Below are positions 32,191 through 41,760 of a stretch of DNA of 64,000 nt, piece by piece. Source of the stretch: DATATB01 sp036268995 (lineage in GTDB: Bacteria; Planctomycetota; Planctomycetia; Pirellulales; PNKZ01); the NCBI GenBank assembly GCA_036268995.1, contig DATATB010000098.1, positions 62,001 to 126,000 on the forward strand, given 5' to 3'. Under the pieces are notes generated by a model. That model worked only from the letters and a program-made list of their open reading frames with translations. It made no database searches and was not told the origin of the DNA. Made by a program: the position numbers and the translations under genes. The first letter of the stretch is position 1; the number at the start of each line of letters is the position of its first letter.

Positions 32191-32916
32191 ATGCAACGTA
32201 AGTCAATTGCCTGGCTCCTGGTTGTCGCTGGTCTTGGGATGGGGACGCTGGGGGCCGCGCCCCAGCCGGCTGGCGCGGACGAGGCGCCGAACACGCTGAG
32301 CGATGCGGAAGCCAAAGCCGGCTGGAAACTGCTGTTCGATGGCAAGACGACCAGCGGCTGGCGAAATTTTAAGAAGCCGGACATCAGCCCGGGCTGGAAG
32401 GTCGAAGATGGCACCCTGGTGCGCGCCGAGAAGGGGGCAGGCGATATTATCACGGACGAACAGTTCGATGCGTTCGAGTTGGTGCTCGACTACAAGATCG
32501 CGCCGGAAGGCAACAGCGGCCTGATGTACCACGTGAGCGAGGAAGCCAACCGGCCGCCGATGGTCGGCCCGGAAGTGCAGATCCAGGACAACAAGCTTGG
32601 GCACGATCCGCAGCTGTCCGGTTGGTTGTATCAGCTCTATCCGTCGAAGGAGGACGCCACCAAGCCGGCCGGCGAGTGGAACCATTTGCGGATCCTGATC
32701 ACGCCCGCGAAGTGCGAGCACTGGATGAACGGCGTAAAGTATTGCGAATACGTGATTGGCAGCGACGACTGGAACGAGCGCGTGGCCAAGAGCAAGTTCG
32801 CCAAGTGGCCGATGTTCGGCAAGCCCACGCGCGGCCATCTCTGCCTGCAAGACCACAACAGCCTGGTGTCGTTCCGCAACATCAAGATCCGGCCGATCGC
32901 GACCACGTCGCCATGA
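32191..32916 (+). CDS. Secreted DUF1080 protein (3-keto-disaccharide hydrolase-like)
   Basis: A 241-residue exported protein of the DUF1080 family, a concanavalin-like jelly roll. The signal (IAWLLVVAGLGMGTLGAAPQ) is followed by the family pattern WKLLFDGKTTSGWRNFKKPD, WKVEDGTLVRA, DFELVLDYKI-type strand (FDAFELVLDYKIAPEGNSGLMYHV), and the conserved GPEVQIQDN and FGKPTRGHLCLQDHNSLVSFRNIKIRPI end. Characterised relatives cleave 3-keto-glucosides; DUF1080 genes are greatly expanded in planctomycetes. It likely acts in the periplasm or outside. It is followed at 83 bases by another exported jelly-roll-like protein. Confidence 0.93.
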   Translation: MQRKSIAWLLVVAGLGMGTLGAAPQPAGADEAPNTLSDAEAKAGWKLLFDGKTTSGWRNFKKPDISPGWKVEDGTLVRAEKGAGDIITDEQFDAFELVLDYKIAPEGNSGLMYHVSEEANRPPMVGPEVQIQDNKLGHDPQLSGWLYQLYPSKEDATKPAGEWNHLRILITPAKCEHWMNGVKYCEYVIGSDDWNERVAKSKFAKWPMFGKPTRGHLCLQDHNSLVSFRNIKIRPIATTSP

Positions 32917-32999
32917 GGCGAGCGGCGCGGACTAATTGGGTCGTAGCGTCCATCGCCCCGCTCCGCGACCAACGGTCGCGGCTTTATGAAAGGTTTTTC

Positions 33000-33764
33000 A
33001 TGATCAAGCGTCGTTTTGGCTTTGCCGTGCTGGTAGCCGGTTTGAGTGCATTTGCTTCGAGCGTCTTGGCGGCGAAGCTGCCTCCGATTCCGGAGCAGCC
33101 GATTGCGGAGAAAAAAGAGCTGTTGTTCGCCGACGACTTCGAAGGCGATAAGCTGGCCAAGGTCTGGCACAAAGTCGTGCCGACGTTCACGGTCGAAGGG
33201 GGCGCGCTGAAGGGTACGCAGACCCGCGAAAAGACGATTCCGGCGGCCGACGGCAAGCCGACTATTACGGCGCATGCGGCCGTGTATGGTCTGGAAATTC
33301 CCACCAAGGACAGCGTGGTCGAGGTGCGGATTCGCTTCGAAGGGGCCTCGATGATCGACGTCGAGTTCGACGATCGCAAGTACACCGGCTCACACTACGG
33401 CCATCTCTGCCGGGCCCAGGTCCGTCTGAATGGCGTGACGCTGATCGACGAACGCGACGGCGGGATGCGCAACGACATCTATACCATGAACAAAGACCCG
33501 GCGCGCAAGGCGGAAGCCGCCAAGCTCGTGGCCGGCCGGCGCGTGACGTATCCCATTCAGCTTGAGGCCGGCAAGTGGTACACGCTGGTGGTCGAGACCG
33601 TCGGCGACGAGATGCGGGTCACGATCGACGGCAAGCCGGCCGGCTATCTCAAGAGTTCCGGCATCGGGCACGCCACGAAGTCCAAGATCGAGTTGGGCGT
33701 GGCCGGCAAACACGGCTTGTTTGACGACATCAAGGTGTGGGACGCGGCGCCGGCCGGCAAGTAG
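33000..33764 (+). CDS. Secreted LamG/concanavalin-like protein
   Basis: A 254-residue exported protein. Start ATG 33000 (the open frame runs further upstream without a good start) gives a signal MIKRRFGFAVLVAGLSAFASSVLA. The mature part has the beta-sandwich pattern of planctomycete DUF1080/LamG-like proteins: LLFADDFEGDKLAKVWHKVVPTF, VEGGALKGTQ, VVEVRIRFEGASMIDVEFDDR, GKWYTLVVETVGDEMRVTIDGKPAGYLKSSGIGH, and KIELGVAGKHGLFDDIKVWDA. This is the order seen in polysaccharide-binding or lyase-associated modules, but no catalytic residue can be named. It sits 83 bases after the DUF1080 gene on the same strand. Confidence 0.8.
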   Translation: MIKRRFGFAVLVAGLSAFASSVLAAKLPPIPEQPIAEKKELLFADDFEGDKLAKVWHKVVPTFTVEGGALKGTQTREKTIPAADGKPTITAHAAVYGLEIPTKDSVVEVRIRFEGASMIDVEFDDRKYTGSHYGHLCRAQVRLNGVTLIDERDGGMRNDIYTMNKDPARKAEAAKLVAGRRVTYPIQLEAGKWYTLVVETVGDEMRVTIDGKPAGYLKSSGIGHATKSKIELGVAGKHGLFDDIKVWDAAPAGK

Positions 33765-33861
33765 GCACGGGTGAGCAGAGCTGGGCAATCGAAGCCGGCC
33801 CGCTGCCTCGAACTGGGCGGTTTTGCAGGTTTTTCCGGTTGTAGCGGTCCGATAAGAGCCA

Positions 33862-35532
33862 ATGAGTGCGGCCACGCTGCGCGCCGGCAGCGTCGTCTTT
33901 GCTGCCAGGAGGCCGCAGCCTCAGCAAACCGCTTGTCAGCCGATGGTTATGCACGCGGCAAATCTCGCGATCGCAGAGCGACCCACGCGGCTGCGCGCGT
34001 TGTGGAATTCGGCGAGCGTGGCCCTACTGCTAGCAGCTTGCTTGGTTGGAGCGCCGGCGGCACAGGGCCAGCAGGCTGTTGGGCCGGAAATGGCCGTGCA
34101 ACAGCGGTTGCCGCCGGTGACGACCGAGCGCCAGGCGTTTTCGCCGGAGGCGATTCTGCCGTCGTCTGCCAGCACGCCGCTGCCGATCAATCTGGCGACG
34201 GCGATGCAGCTCGGCAATGCGCGTGGTTTGGACATTGCCTTTGCGACGCAGCAGGTGCAGCGATCGGCAGCGCTACTCGCGCAGAGCCAGGTGCTCTGGC
34301 TGCCTACGATTTACCTGGGAAGCGATTATTACCGGCACGACGGGCAGCTGCAGGACATCGTCGGAAACGTGGCCGGCACCAGCAAGCAGGGCTTTTTGGT
34401 CGGCGGCTCGCCGTATCTGGTGTTCTCGGTCAGCGACGCGATCTTCAGTCCGCTGGCGGCGCGACGCACGGTCGAAGCGCAGCAAGCCGCCAGGCGGGCA
34501 GCGACGAACGACAATCTGCTGGCAGTGGCCGAAGCCTATTTCGATATCCAGCAGGCGCGCGGCGAACTGGCCGGAGCACTCGATTCGGTTCGACAGGCCG
34601 AGCAATTGGTGAGCCGTGCCGAGCGGCTGGCGCCGGAGCTGGTGCCCGATCTGGAAGTCTCTCGCGCGCGCACGAATTTGGCGCAACGGCGGCAGGGAGT
34701 GTTGACGGCGCAGAACCGCTGGCGCGGGGCCAGCGCCGAGTTGATTCGCGTGTTGCATCTCGACCCACTGCTGACCGTGCAGCCGCTGGAACCACCCCAG
34801 CTGCAAGTGCCGCTGGTGCCGACCGATCGCCGCGTGGATGAGCTAGTGCCGGTCGCCTGGTTGAACCGGCCCGAGCTGGCGGAACAGCGGGCGATGATCG
34901 CGGCCAGCGCGCAGCAAGTCAGGCAGGAGCAATGGCGGCCGCTATTGCCGAGCGTGATGGTGCGCGGCTTCTCGACGCCCGTCACCGGCACGCTGGGAAT
35001 GGGCTTGTTCGGTGGCGGCACTAACGGTTCGCTCAGCAACTTCGGCCTGCGCGAAGACATCGATATGCAACTGATTTGGCAAATGCAGAACCTGGGTATG
35101 GGCAATCGCGGACTGGTGCGCCAGCGGAAGGCCGAGCTGTCGGCGGCGCAAATCGAATGCCTGCGTGCTCGCGACGCGGTGTCGGCCGACGTGGTGCAAG
35201 CCTATGCGCTGGCCCAAACCTCGGCCGAGCGGGTGCAACTTGCCGGCATGGAGTTGAAGAATGCCCAGCTGGCGATCGATCAAGGCATGGCCGGCCTGGA
35301 CCAGACGAAACGAGCCGGCGACCTGCTGCTACTGGTGGTTAGGCCGCAGGAAATGCTGTTGGCAATCCAAGCGCTCAACCAGGCGTACAACGACTATTAC
35401 CAGTCGGTCAGCGACTTCAATCGCGGCCAGTTTCGGCTCTACCACGCGCTGGGCCAACCGGCCCGCGTGTTGATCGATGAGCAACAGCGCTTGGCCAATG
35501 CGGCACCGCCCGCAACGGCGCAATCAAAGTAG
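33862..35532 (+). CDS. TolC-like outer membrane efflux protein
   Basis: A 556-residue TolC/OEP-family channel with two repeats of long helical hairpins: LATAMQLGNARGLDIAFATQQVQRSAALLAQSQVLWLPTIYLGSDYY in the first half, then RPELAEQRAMIAASAQQVRQEQWRPLLPSVMVRGF in the second. A signal-like segment (VALLLAACLVGAPAAQG) is preceded by ~50 residues, so the start could be the ATG at 33943 (MVMHAANLAI) rather than 33862. Such channels accept substrate from a periplasmic adaptor and an RND pump. The matching RND-adaptor fusion gene is right next door but convergent, with the two stop codons 37 bases apart. Confidence 0.88.
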   Translation: MSAATLRAGSVVFAARRPQPQQTACQPMVMHAANLAIAERPTRLRALWNSASVALLLAACLVGAPAAQGQQAVGPEMAVQQRLPPVTTERQAFSPEAILPSSASTPLPINLATAMQLGNARGLDIAFATQQVQRSAALLAQSQVLWLPTIYLGSDYYRHDGQLQDIVGNVAGTSKQGFLVGGSPYLVFSVSDAIFSPLAARRTVEAQQAARRAATNDNLLAVAEAYFDIQQARGELAGALDSVRQAEQLVSRAERLAPELVPDLEVSRARTNLAQRRQGVLTAQNRWRGASAELIRVLHLDPLLTVQPLEPPQLQVPLVPTDRRVDELVPVAWLNRPELAEQRAMIAASAQQVRQEQWRPLLPSVMVRGFSTPVTGTLGMGLFGGGTNGSLSNFGLREDIDMQLIWQMQNLGMGNRGLVRQRKAELSAAQIECLRARDAVSADVVQAYALAQTSAERVQLAGMELKNAQLAIDQGMAGLDQTKRAGDLLLLVVRPQEMLLAIQALNQAYNDYYQSVSDFNRGQFRLYHALGQPARVLIDEQQRLANAAPPATAQSK

Positions 35533-35569
35533 CTGGCGCACGGCGTGTGCCTGCTATCTTTGGGCGACG

Positions 35570-38500
35570 TTATTTCTTCGCCGGGTTGGTTCGCAGCGAC
35601 TGGCCGTCGGTCAAGGCGGCCAGGTTACCAACGAGCACTTGCTCGTCGCCGTTGACGGGCTGCCACGCGCCCGGATCTTCGGAACCGCTGGGCCGCAGCC
35701 GCATTTTGATGACTTCGACGAGCCCGCCGCCACGCAGTCCGACTTCGAGCGGGGTGCGGACGGCGCGGCCGGCCACCAGCCGGTAGCACAGCGTCTGGTT
35801 GTCCGCGGCGATCACGGCTTCGGCGGGCAGCGTCCAGACGTCGGCGTGCTGAACGTGGATCGTGGCCTGCACGTACATGCCGGGCAGAAGCTGCCCCTTG
35901 GGATTGGGCAGATCGATTTCGGTCCGCAAAGTGCGCGACTCGGGATTGAGCGAGCGGGCGTTGCGCGTGACACGGCCTTCGAGCACGTCGCCCGCGGCGC
36001 CTTGCACGCGCAGGGTCACGGGGTCGCCATTTTGGATCCAGGCGGCGTCCGCGCCGGGAATTTGCACAAAGACCCGCACCGGGTCGATCTGGTTGATGAC
36101 GAACAGCGGCAGGCCCTTGGTGCCGCTGGCGGCCGGCTGCACGAAGTCGCCCGCGTTGATGTTGCGCTGCGTCACCACGCCGTCGTAAGGTGCGCGGATT
36201 TCGGCATAGGCCAGCATGGCTTTGGCATAGTCGCGGTTGGCTTTGGCGGCGGCCGATTGGGCCTCGGCGAAGGCTGCGTCGGCCTGGGCCTTGTCGAGCG
36301 CGGCCTTGGCTGCCTTGTAACCGAGCCGCGTTTCGTCGACGTTTTCGCGGTCGAGCACGCCGTCGCGGCTGGCGCGCTCCAGCCGTTCGAATTGCGATTT
36401 CGCCCGTTCGAGTTGGGCCTGCGTCATGCTCACGGCCGCTCGGGCCTGGGCGATTTGTGCCAGGGCCTGCCGCAGGGCCGCCTCCTTCTGCTCGAGCTCA
36501 GCCGCCATTTCCGGCACGTACAGTTCGGCCAACAGTTGGTCCTTGGTGACCGAATCGCCGATGTCGACGGACCACTTTTCGATGAAGCCGTTGATTTTGG
36601 AATACAGGGGCGTCTGCTGATATGCCTCGATGTTGAAGCCCGGCTGCTCGATCGGCCGGCGGACCGTCTTGCGCAGCGGCTTGACCATCCGCAACTCGGA
36701 TGAAGTCGCTTGTTTTGCAGCGGGCGCGGCCTGTGGCTGCGACGCCGGCGGCGGCTGGCCGCAGCCGGCAATCAGCATCAGCAGCGCGGCCCCGGCGACG
36801 ATCGGCCCCCGCAGCCGCGGGCCGGCCGGCGGAGCTTCGTCGAAGTGATGGCTGTCGGGATCATCGGGATCGAGCGAGGGTGACCCGACGGATGCTCGGC
36901 CTTGGATCATGGCGAACAGGGCCGGCAGCACCAGCAGCGTGCTGAGCGTCGCGGCCAGCAGGCCACCGATCACGGCCCGGCCCAGCGGGGCGGTCTGGTC
37001 GCCGCCTTCGCCCAAGGCCAAAGCCATCGGCAGCATGCCAGCGATCATGGCGCAACTGGTCATGAGAATCGGCCGCAGCCGATGCTGGGCTCCGTCCACC
37101 GCCGCGTCGGTCGCTGTCGCGCCCGCGGCCCGGCTGCGCTCGGCGAAGGTGACCAGGAGGATGGCGTTGGCCACCGCCACACCCACGGCCATGATGGCGC
37201 CCATGAACGATTGCAGATTCAAGGTCGTGTTCGTAATCAGCAAGGCCATGGCCACGCCCGCCAGCACGGCCGGCGCGGTTAGCAGGACAACCAGCGCCAG
37301 CCGCAACGATTGGAAATAAGCGGTCAGCAGCAGGAAAATCACGACGATCGCCAGCAGCAAGCCAGCGGTGAGTCCCTGAAACACTTTGCCGCCGGCCAGG
37401 GCTCCGAACATTTGCTGCATCGGCACGATCTGGCCGCGGACGTCGACGGCGACACCGCGTGGAGGTTCACCGGCCGCGCGTAGCGCGTCGGCAATGTGTG
37501 CGGCGACGCGGCCCAGGTCCTCGCCCTCGACATTGGCCGTCATGCTCACCACGCGCTTCATGTTGTAGCGGTCGTATTCGCCCGGGACGACGCCTTCGCG
37601 GATGCGGGCCACGTCGTGGAGAAACAACTGGCCGCTCTGCGTAGGGCGTTTGATCGGCACCAGCCCCACCTCGCGCGGCGCGTTCATCCGACTCGTGGGA
37701 ATTTCGACCTGCACCTGGTAGCCGATGCCGGTGCCCGGGTCGCGCCAATAGTTGGGCACGACAAAGCGGCTGGACGACGTGGCCGCCACGAGCGATTTGG
37801 CCACCGACTCAGCCGAGATGCCGCTGGCGCCGGTCAGCTCGCGGTCCACCTTCACTTCGACGGCCGGATAGTCCATCGGTTGCACGTATTGCAGGTCGCG
37901 CAGCGATGGAATCTTCGCCAGCTCGCGCCTGACCGTCTCGGCATACGCTTGGCTCTCGGCCAGCTTCGGGCCGCTGACGGCAACTTCCACCGGCGTGGGC
38001 GAGCCGAAACTCATGACTTCGTTCACGATGTCGGCCGGCTCGAACGACAGCCGCAGCCCGCGCACGCGCTGGGCAATGGCCTCGGGCGGCAGATCTTCCT
38101 CCGCCAGCCTGCCACGCAGCCATTGCGCCAGCCGCCGGGGCAGCTCGCGCCGCAACTCCTCTTGCAATCGCTCGGTGTTGATGCCGCTGTGCGGCTTGAG
38201 CGCTACGCGCAGCACGGCCTCTTCGGGCCCGCTGGTCCAGAGGTAGACCGTGTTGATGGGATAGCTGGAGCCGATCAGGCCGATATAGCCCAGCGAGATG
38301 CTGACGTTGTCCGGCCCGGCCTTCTGCTTGATGGCCTCGAGCGCCTGGACGGCGAGCTGCTCGGTGACTTCGATGCGCGTGCCGGTGGCCGCGCGCAGCC
38401 GAAGCTGGAATTGGCCCGTGTCGACCGTGGGAAAAATCTCCCGCCCTACCCGCCCGCCCACCAGCCAGACGAGCACGAAGGCCAGCACCAGATAGAGCGG

Positions 38501-40081
38501 TGCGAGCCACGCCCGGCCTTGCACGGCCCCGCGCACCAGCCGCAGATATCCGTCGCGCATTCGGCCGGAGGACGCGACGCTGCCGGCTGCGGCCTCTGGC
38601 GGGCGAACGTGCCGCAACAACCACACCGATAGCACGGGCACAAACGTGCTGCTCAAAATGTACGACGTGACCATCGCAAAGCCCACGGCCAGCGACAGCG
38701 GCACAAACAGGGCCCGCGCCGCCCCTTCCATGAAGAACGACGGAATGAACACGGCCAGAATGCAGAGCATGGCCAGCAAGCGCGGCACGGCGGTCTCTTG
38801 ATTGCCGCGGCGCACGGCCCGGGCGATGCTGGGCGTGTGTTCGAATTGCGTATGAATGTTTTCGACCTCGACCGTGGCCTCGTCCACCAGGATGCCGACG
38901 GCCAGCGCCAGCCCGCCCAGCGTCATTAGATTGATCGTCTGCCCCGAGAGCCACAGGGCCACCAATGAGCCCAGTAGAGCAAACGGGATATTGAGCACGA
39001 CGACGATCACGCTGCGCCAGTCGCGCAGAAACAGCCATACCATCAGCCCCGTGAGCACGGCACCCAACAGCCCTTCGGTGCCGACGCCCCAGATGGCGCG
39101 CGTCACATAAGGCGACTGATCGAACTCGAACGCGACCTTGATATCCTCGGGAATCGAGGCTTGCATCTTGGCCAGGTTGCGTTTCACCTCGCCGACGACC
39201 GACAGCGTCGAGGCCTCGGCCCGCTTGGTCACCAGGATGTAGACGGCGCGGCTGCCGTTGACCAACGCATAGCCCACGGGAATATCGGTGCTGTCTTCGA
39301 TCGTGCCCAGATCGCGGAGGTAAACATCCGAGCCGGGGCGGATGGGAATGTTGCCGAGATCGGCCGGGTTGACGACCATCGCATCCATCGGCACGATCGG
39401 CATCTGGTCCTTGACGCGGATATTGCCCGAGGGGCTGACGAGGTTGCCCGAGGCGACTGCTTGAATCACCTCCTCGGGCGACAGGTTGTAGGCCCGCAGG
39501 CGATCGGGATCGGTCCGCACCACGATCGTGCGCTGGTTGCCGCCGAAGGGTGGCGGGGCCGAAACTCCAGGCAGGCTGGCGAACATCGGCCGGACTTTGA
39601 ATAGCGCCTGGTCCTGGATCTCGCCGATCGTCTTGGTGTCGCTGCGGAGCACGAGGTAGCCGACCGGCACGCTGCCCGTGTCGAACCGCATGATGAACGG
39701 CGGCACCGTGCCCGGCGGCATAAAGGCACGGGCTCGATTCACATAGCCGACCGTCTCGGCCATGGCCTGGGACATGTTGGTTTCGGGATGAAAGTAGAGC
39801 TTCATCAGGGCGGCGCCCTGGATGTTGCGGCTCTCGACGTGATGAATCCCGGAGATATAGAGAAAATGGTACTCGTAGTAATTGGTGATCAGCCCTTCCA
39901 TCTGCCCGGGATCCATGCCGCCATAGGGCTGGGCGACATAGACCACCGGCAAGTTGAGGCTGGGGAAGATATCGACTTTCATCCGCGTCGCGGCCAGGAC
40001 GCCGCCGCCCACCAGGGCCGCGATGCCGACCATCACAGTGACGGGATGCCGCAGGGCGAAGACAATCGGGTTCCAAGTCAT
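35570..40081 (-). CDS. RND efflux permease fused to its periplasmic adaptor
   Basis: A 1503-residue fusion. Residues ~1-1080 are an RND (HAE1-type) transporter: MTWNPIVFALRHPVTVMVG, porter loops (KVDIFPSLNLPVVYVAQPY), a TM4 segment GILVDEATVEVENI carrying the proton-relay acidic pair, and a second half to PLGRAVIGGLLAATLSTLLVLPALFA. After a linker with a lipobox-like GPIVAGAALLMLIAGCGQPP (Leu-Ile-Ala-Gly-Cys near 1120), residues ~1150-1500 are a HlyD-type adaptor (SKINGFIEKWSVDIGDSVTKDQLL; IRAPYDGVVTQRNINAGDFV). The usual order is two genes; no stop or Met separates them. The frame opens to 40180, but ATG 40081 matches the family start. It probably works with the convergent TolC-like gene. 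Confidence 0.93.
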   Translation of the reverse strand: MTWNPIVFALRHPVTVMVGIAALVGGGVLAATRMKVDIFPSLNLPVVYVAQPYGGMDPGQMEGLITNYYEYHFLYISGIHHVESRNIQGAALMKLYFHPETNMSQAMAETVGYVNRARAFMPPGTVPPFIMRFDTGSVPVGYLVLRSDTKTIGEIQDQALFKVRPMFASLPGVSAPPPFGGNQRTIVVRTDPDRLRAYNLSPEEVIQAVASGNLVSPSGNIRVKDQMPIVPMDAMVVNPADLGNIPIRPGSDVYLRDLGTIEDSTDIPVGYALVNGSRAVYILVTKRAEASTLSVVGEVKRNLAKMQASIPEDIKVAFEFDQSPYVTRAIWGVGTEGLLGAVLTGLMVWLFLRDWRSVIVVVLNIPFALLGSLVALWLSGQTINLMTLGGLALAVGILVDEATVEVENIHTQFEHTPSIARAVRRGNQETAVPRLLAMLCILAVFIPSFFMEGAARALFVPLSLAVGFAMVTSYILSSTFVPVLSVWLLRHVRPPEAAAGSVASSGRMRDGYLRLVRGAVQGRAWLAPLYLVLAFVLVWLVGGRVGREIFPTVDTGQFQLRLRAATGTRIEVTEQLAVQALEAIKQKAGPDNVSISLGYIGLIGSSYPINTVYLWTSGPEEAVLRVALKPHSGINTERLQEELRRELPRRLAQWLRGRLAEEDLPPEAIAQRVRGLRLSFEPADIVNEVMSFGSPTPVEVAVSGPKLAESQAYAETVRRELAKIPSLRDLQYVQPMDYPAVEVKVDRELTGASGISAESVAKSLVAATSSSRFVVPNYWRDPGTGIGYQVQVEIPTSRMNAPREVGLVPIKRPTQSGQLFLHDVARIREGVVPGEYDRYNMKRVVSMTANVEGEDLGRVAAHIADALRAAGEPPRGVAVDVRGQIVPMQQMFGALAGGKVFQGLTAGLLLAIVVIFLLLTAYFQSLRLALVVLLTAPAVLAGVAMALLITNTTLNLQSFMGAIMAVGVAVANAILLVTFAERSRAAGATATDAAVDGAQHRLRPILMTSCAMIAGMLPMALALGEGGDQTAPLGRAVIGGLLAATLSTLLVLPALFAMIQGRASVGSPSLDPDDPDSHHFDEAPPAGPRLRGPIVAGAALLMLIAGCGQPPPASQPQAAPAAKQATSSELRMVKPLRKTVRRPIEQPGFNIEAYQQTPLYSKINGFIEKWSVDIGDSVTKDQLLAELYVPEMAAELEQKEAALRQALAQIAQARAAVSMTQAQLERAKSQFERLERASRDGVLDRENVDETRLGYKAAKAALDKAQADAAFAEAQSAAAKANRDYAKAMLAYAEIRAPYDGVVTQRNINAGDFVQPAASGTKGLPLFVINQIDPVRVFVQIPGADAAWIQNGDPVTLRVQGAAGDVLEGRVTRNARSLNPESRTLRTEIDLPNPKGQLLPGMYVQATIHVQHADVWTLPAEAVIAADNQTLCYRLVAGRAVRTPLEVGLRGGGLVEVIKMRLRPSGSEDPGAWQPVNGDEQVLVGNLAALTDGQSLRTNPAKK

Positions 40082-40348
40082 GCCGGCCGAAGCTCGCGAT
40101 TGCCTGCGGAATACGGTCGCGTTTTGCCAGCATAGTCGCCTAGCCAAAGAGCGGCAACGCGAATGGCCGGCCCGAACCACGTCGCCGCCGTCCGGGATTT
40201 GCGGCCGTAATGCCCCAAGCTGCCTCTTGCGTCGGCGGTCGGCCGCCTTTACGGTGGAACAAGCGGCCGAGGTGGCAAAAGCCGCCCACCCGCCGACTCT
40301 TGCCGAGCCGAAATCTCACCAATCTGACGCCATTTTTGGAGTCTTCGC
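40082..40348. promoter_or_regulatory. Divergent intergenic region
   Basis: The 267-base space between the minus-strand RND fusion and the plus-strand propeller gene must hold both promoters. I see no clear hexamers, operator or repeat. Confidence 0.35.
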
Positions 40349-41659
40349 ATGCGTTTGCTCATTTCCACGCTGGCCCTGGCCACGATCGCCGGGCTTCTGC
40401 CCGAGTTGGCCCGGGCAGCGACGCCTGTCCGGCCAACGACGCCGGCTCGTGACTGGCCTTCGTTTCGCGGACCGGATCGCACTGGCGTGGCCGACGAGTC
40501 GGGGCTGCTGAAGGAATGGCCGGAAAAGGGGCCGCCGCTGGTCTGGGAATCCAAGGGTGCGGGACAGGGCTACGCCAGCCTGGCGATCGCCGGCGGTCAC
40601 ATCTATACCTTGGGCGACTCCCCCAGCACGGCCGACGACAAAGACGAATATCTCGTGGCCTTTGATCGCGAGACCGGCAAGCAACTTTGGAAACACAAAA
40701 CCGGCCCCGCCTGGACCTCGGGTAAGCCCACCTGGCAGAGTTCCCGCTCGACGCCCACCGTCGATGGCGATCGCGTTTACGCCCTGACCGCAGACGGCGT
40801 GCTGATCTGTTGCGACACGGCCACCGGCAAAGAGCGTTGGCACAAAAACCTCAAGGACGACCTGGGCGGCAAAAAGGCCGACGGCTGGGGCTACAGCGAG
40901 TCGGTATTGATCGACGGTGATCGGCTGATCTGCACGCCCGGCGGCGAAAAGGCCACGATGGCAGCGCTCGATAAGATGACCGGCAAGACGATCTGGACGA
41001 CTTCGCGCGCCGAGGACCGCGGAGCCGGGCATGCCTCGATCGTCATTGCCGAAGTCGGCGGCACGCGCGTCTATGTGCAAACCACCGGCAGTGGCGCCCT
41101 CGGCGTGCGGGCCAGCGACGGCAAGCTGCTCTGGTCGTACGAGATCGACAAGACCACGGCCGTGATTCCCACCCCGATCGTGCGCGACAACCTGGTGTTC
41201 TTCGTGGCCGGCTACAAGCGCGGCGGCGCCCTGCTCAAGCAGGTGCCCGGCGAAAAGGGCGAAGTCAAGGTCGAGGAAATCTACCCGCTGAAAAAAGAGC
41301 TATCCAACAAACACGGCGGTGCCGTGCTGGTGGGCGATTATCTCTATGCCGATTCGGAAGATCAGGGAATTCCCTTCTGCGCCGAGCTGATGACCGGCGA
41401 GGTTAAGTGGAAGGGACGAACCTCGGGCCACGGCTCAGCCGCTGTGGCCGCGGCCGACGACCGGCTGTATCTGCATTTCGCCGACGGCGCTATGGTCATG
41501 CTCAAAGCCACGCCCGACGGATTGAAAGAAGTCGGCTCGTTCATCGTGCCCGGCAGCGGCGAGCGTCCAAGCTGGTCGCACCCCGTGATTCTCGACGGCA
41601 AGCTCTACCTGCGCGAGCAGGACACGATCCTCTGCTACGACCTGCGGGCGTCGCACTGA
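40349..41659 (+). CDS. Secreted PQQ-like beta-propeller protein
   Basis: A 436-residue exported propeller. The signal is MRLLISTLALATIAGLLPELARA, then DWPSFRGPDRTGVADESGLLKEWPEKGPPLVWESKGAGQGYASLAI, the standard opening of planctomycete 'outer membrane biogenesis BamB-like/PQQ' proteins. Repeating blades of the type A-x-D-x-x-T-G-K-x-x-W can be counted at VAFDRETGKQLWKHK, CCDTATGKERWHKN, AALDKMTGKTIWTTS, VRASDGKLLWSYE and AELMTGEVKWKGR. It probably folds as a seven- or eight-bladed beta-propeller; whether it binds PQQ or is purely structural cannot be told. It precedes the PSCyt1/PSD1 and DUF1501 genes and may belong with them. Confidence 0.9.
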   Translation: MRLLISTLALATIAGLLPELARAATPVRPTTPARDWPSFRGPDRTGVADESGLLKEWPEKGPPLVWESKGAGQGYASLAIAGGHIYTLGDSPSTADDKDEYLVAFDRETGKQLWKHKTGPAWTSGKPTWQSSRSTPTVDGDRVYALTADGVLICCDTATGKERWHKNLKDDLGGKKADGWGYSESVLIDGDRLICTPGGEKATMAALDKMTGKTIWTTSRAEDRGAGHASIVIAEVGGTRVYVQTTGSGALGVRASDGKLLWSYEIDKTTAVIPTPIVRDNLVFFVAGYKRGGALLKQVPGEKGEVKVEEIYPLKKELSNKHGGAVLVGDYLYADSEDQGIPFCAELMTGEVKWKGRTSGHGSAAVAAADDRLYLHFADGAMVMLKATPDGLKEVGSFIVPGSGERPSWSHPVILDGKLYLREQDTILCYDLRASH

Positions 41660-41760
41660 GGCGGTGCAAACGAACAGCGTTGGCATCGCTCGACCTGCTG
41701 CGCGAGCCGGCGCTCGCCGCGACGGATGCAACAGCCGAGCGGCTGGGCGCCTGACCCTAC

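Noticed and set aside
40082..40180. Longer N-terminus for the RND fusion
   Set aside because: The extra 33 residues are basic and unrelated; the family begins at MTWNPIVFALRHPVTVMVG.
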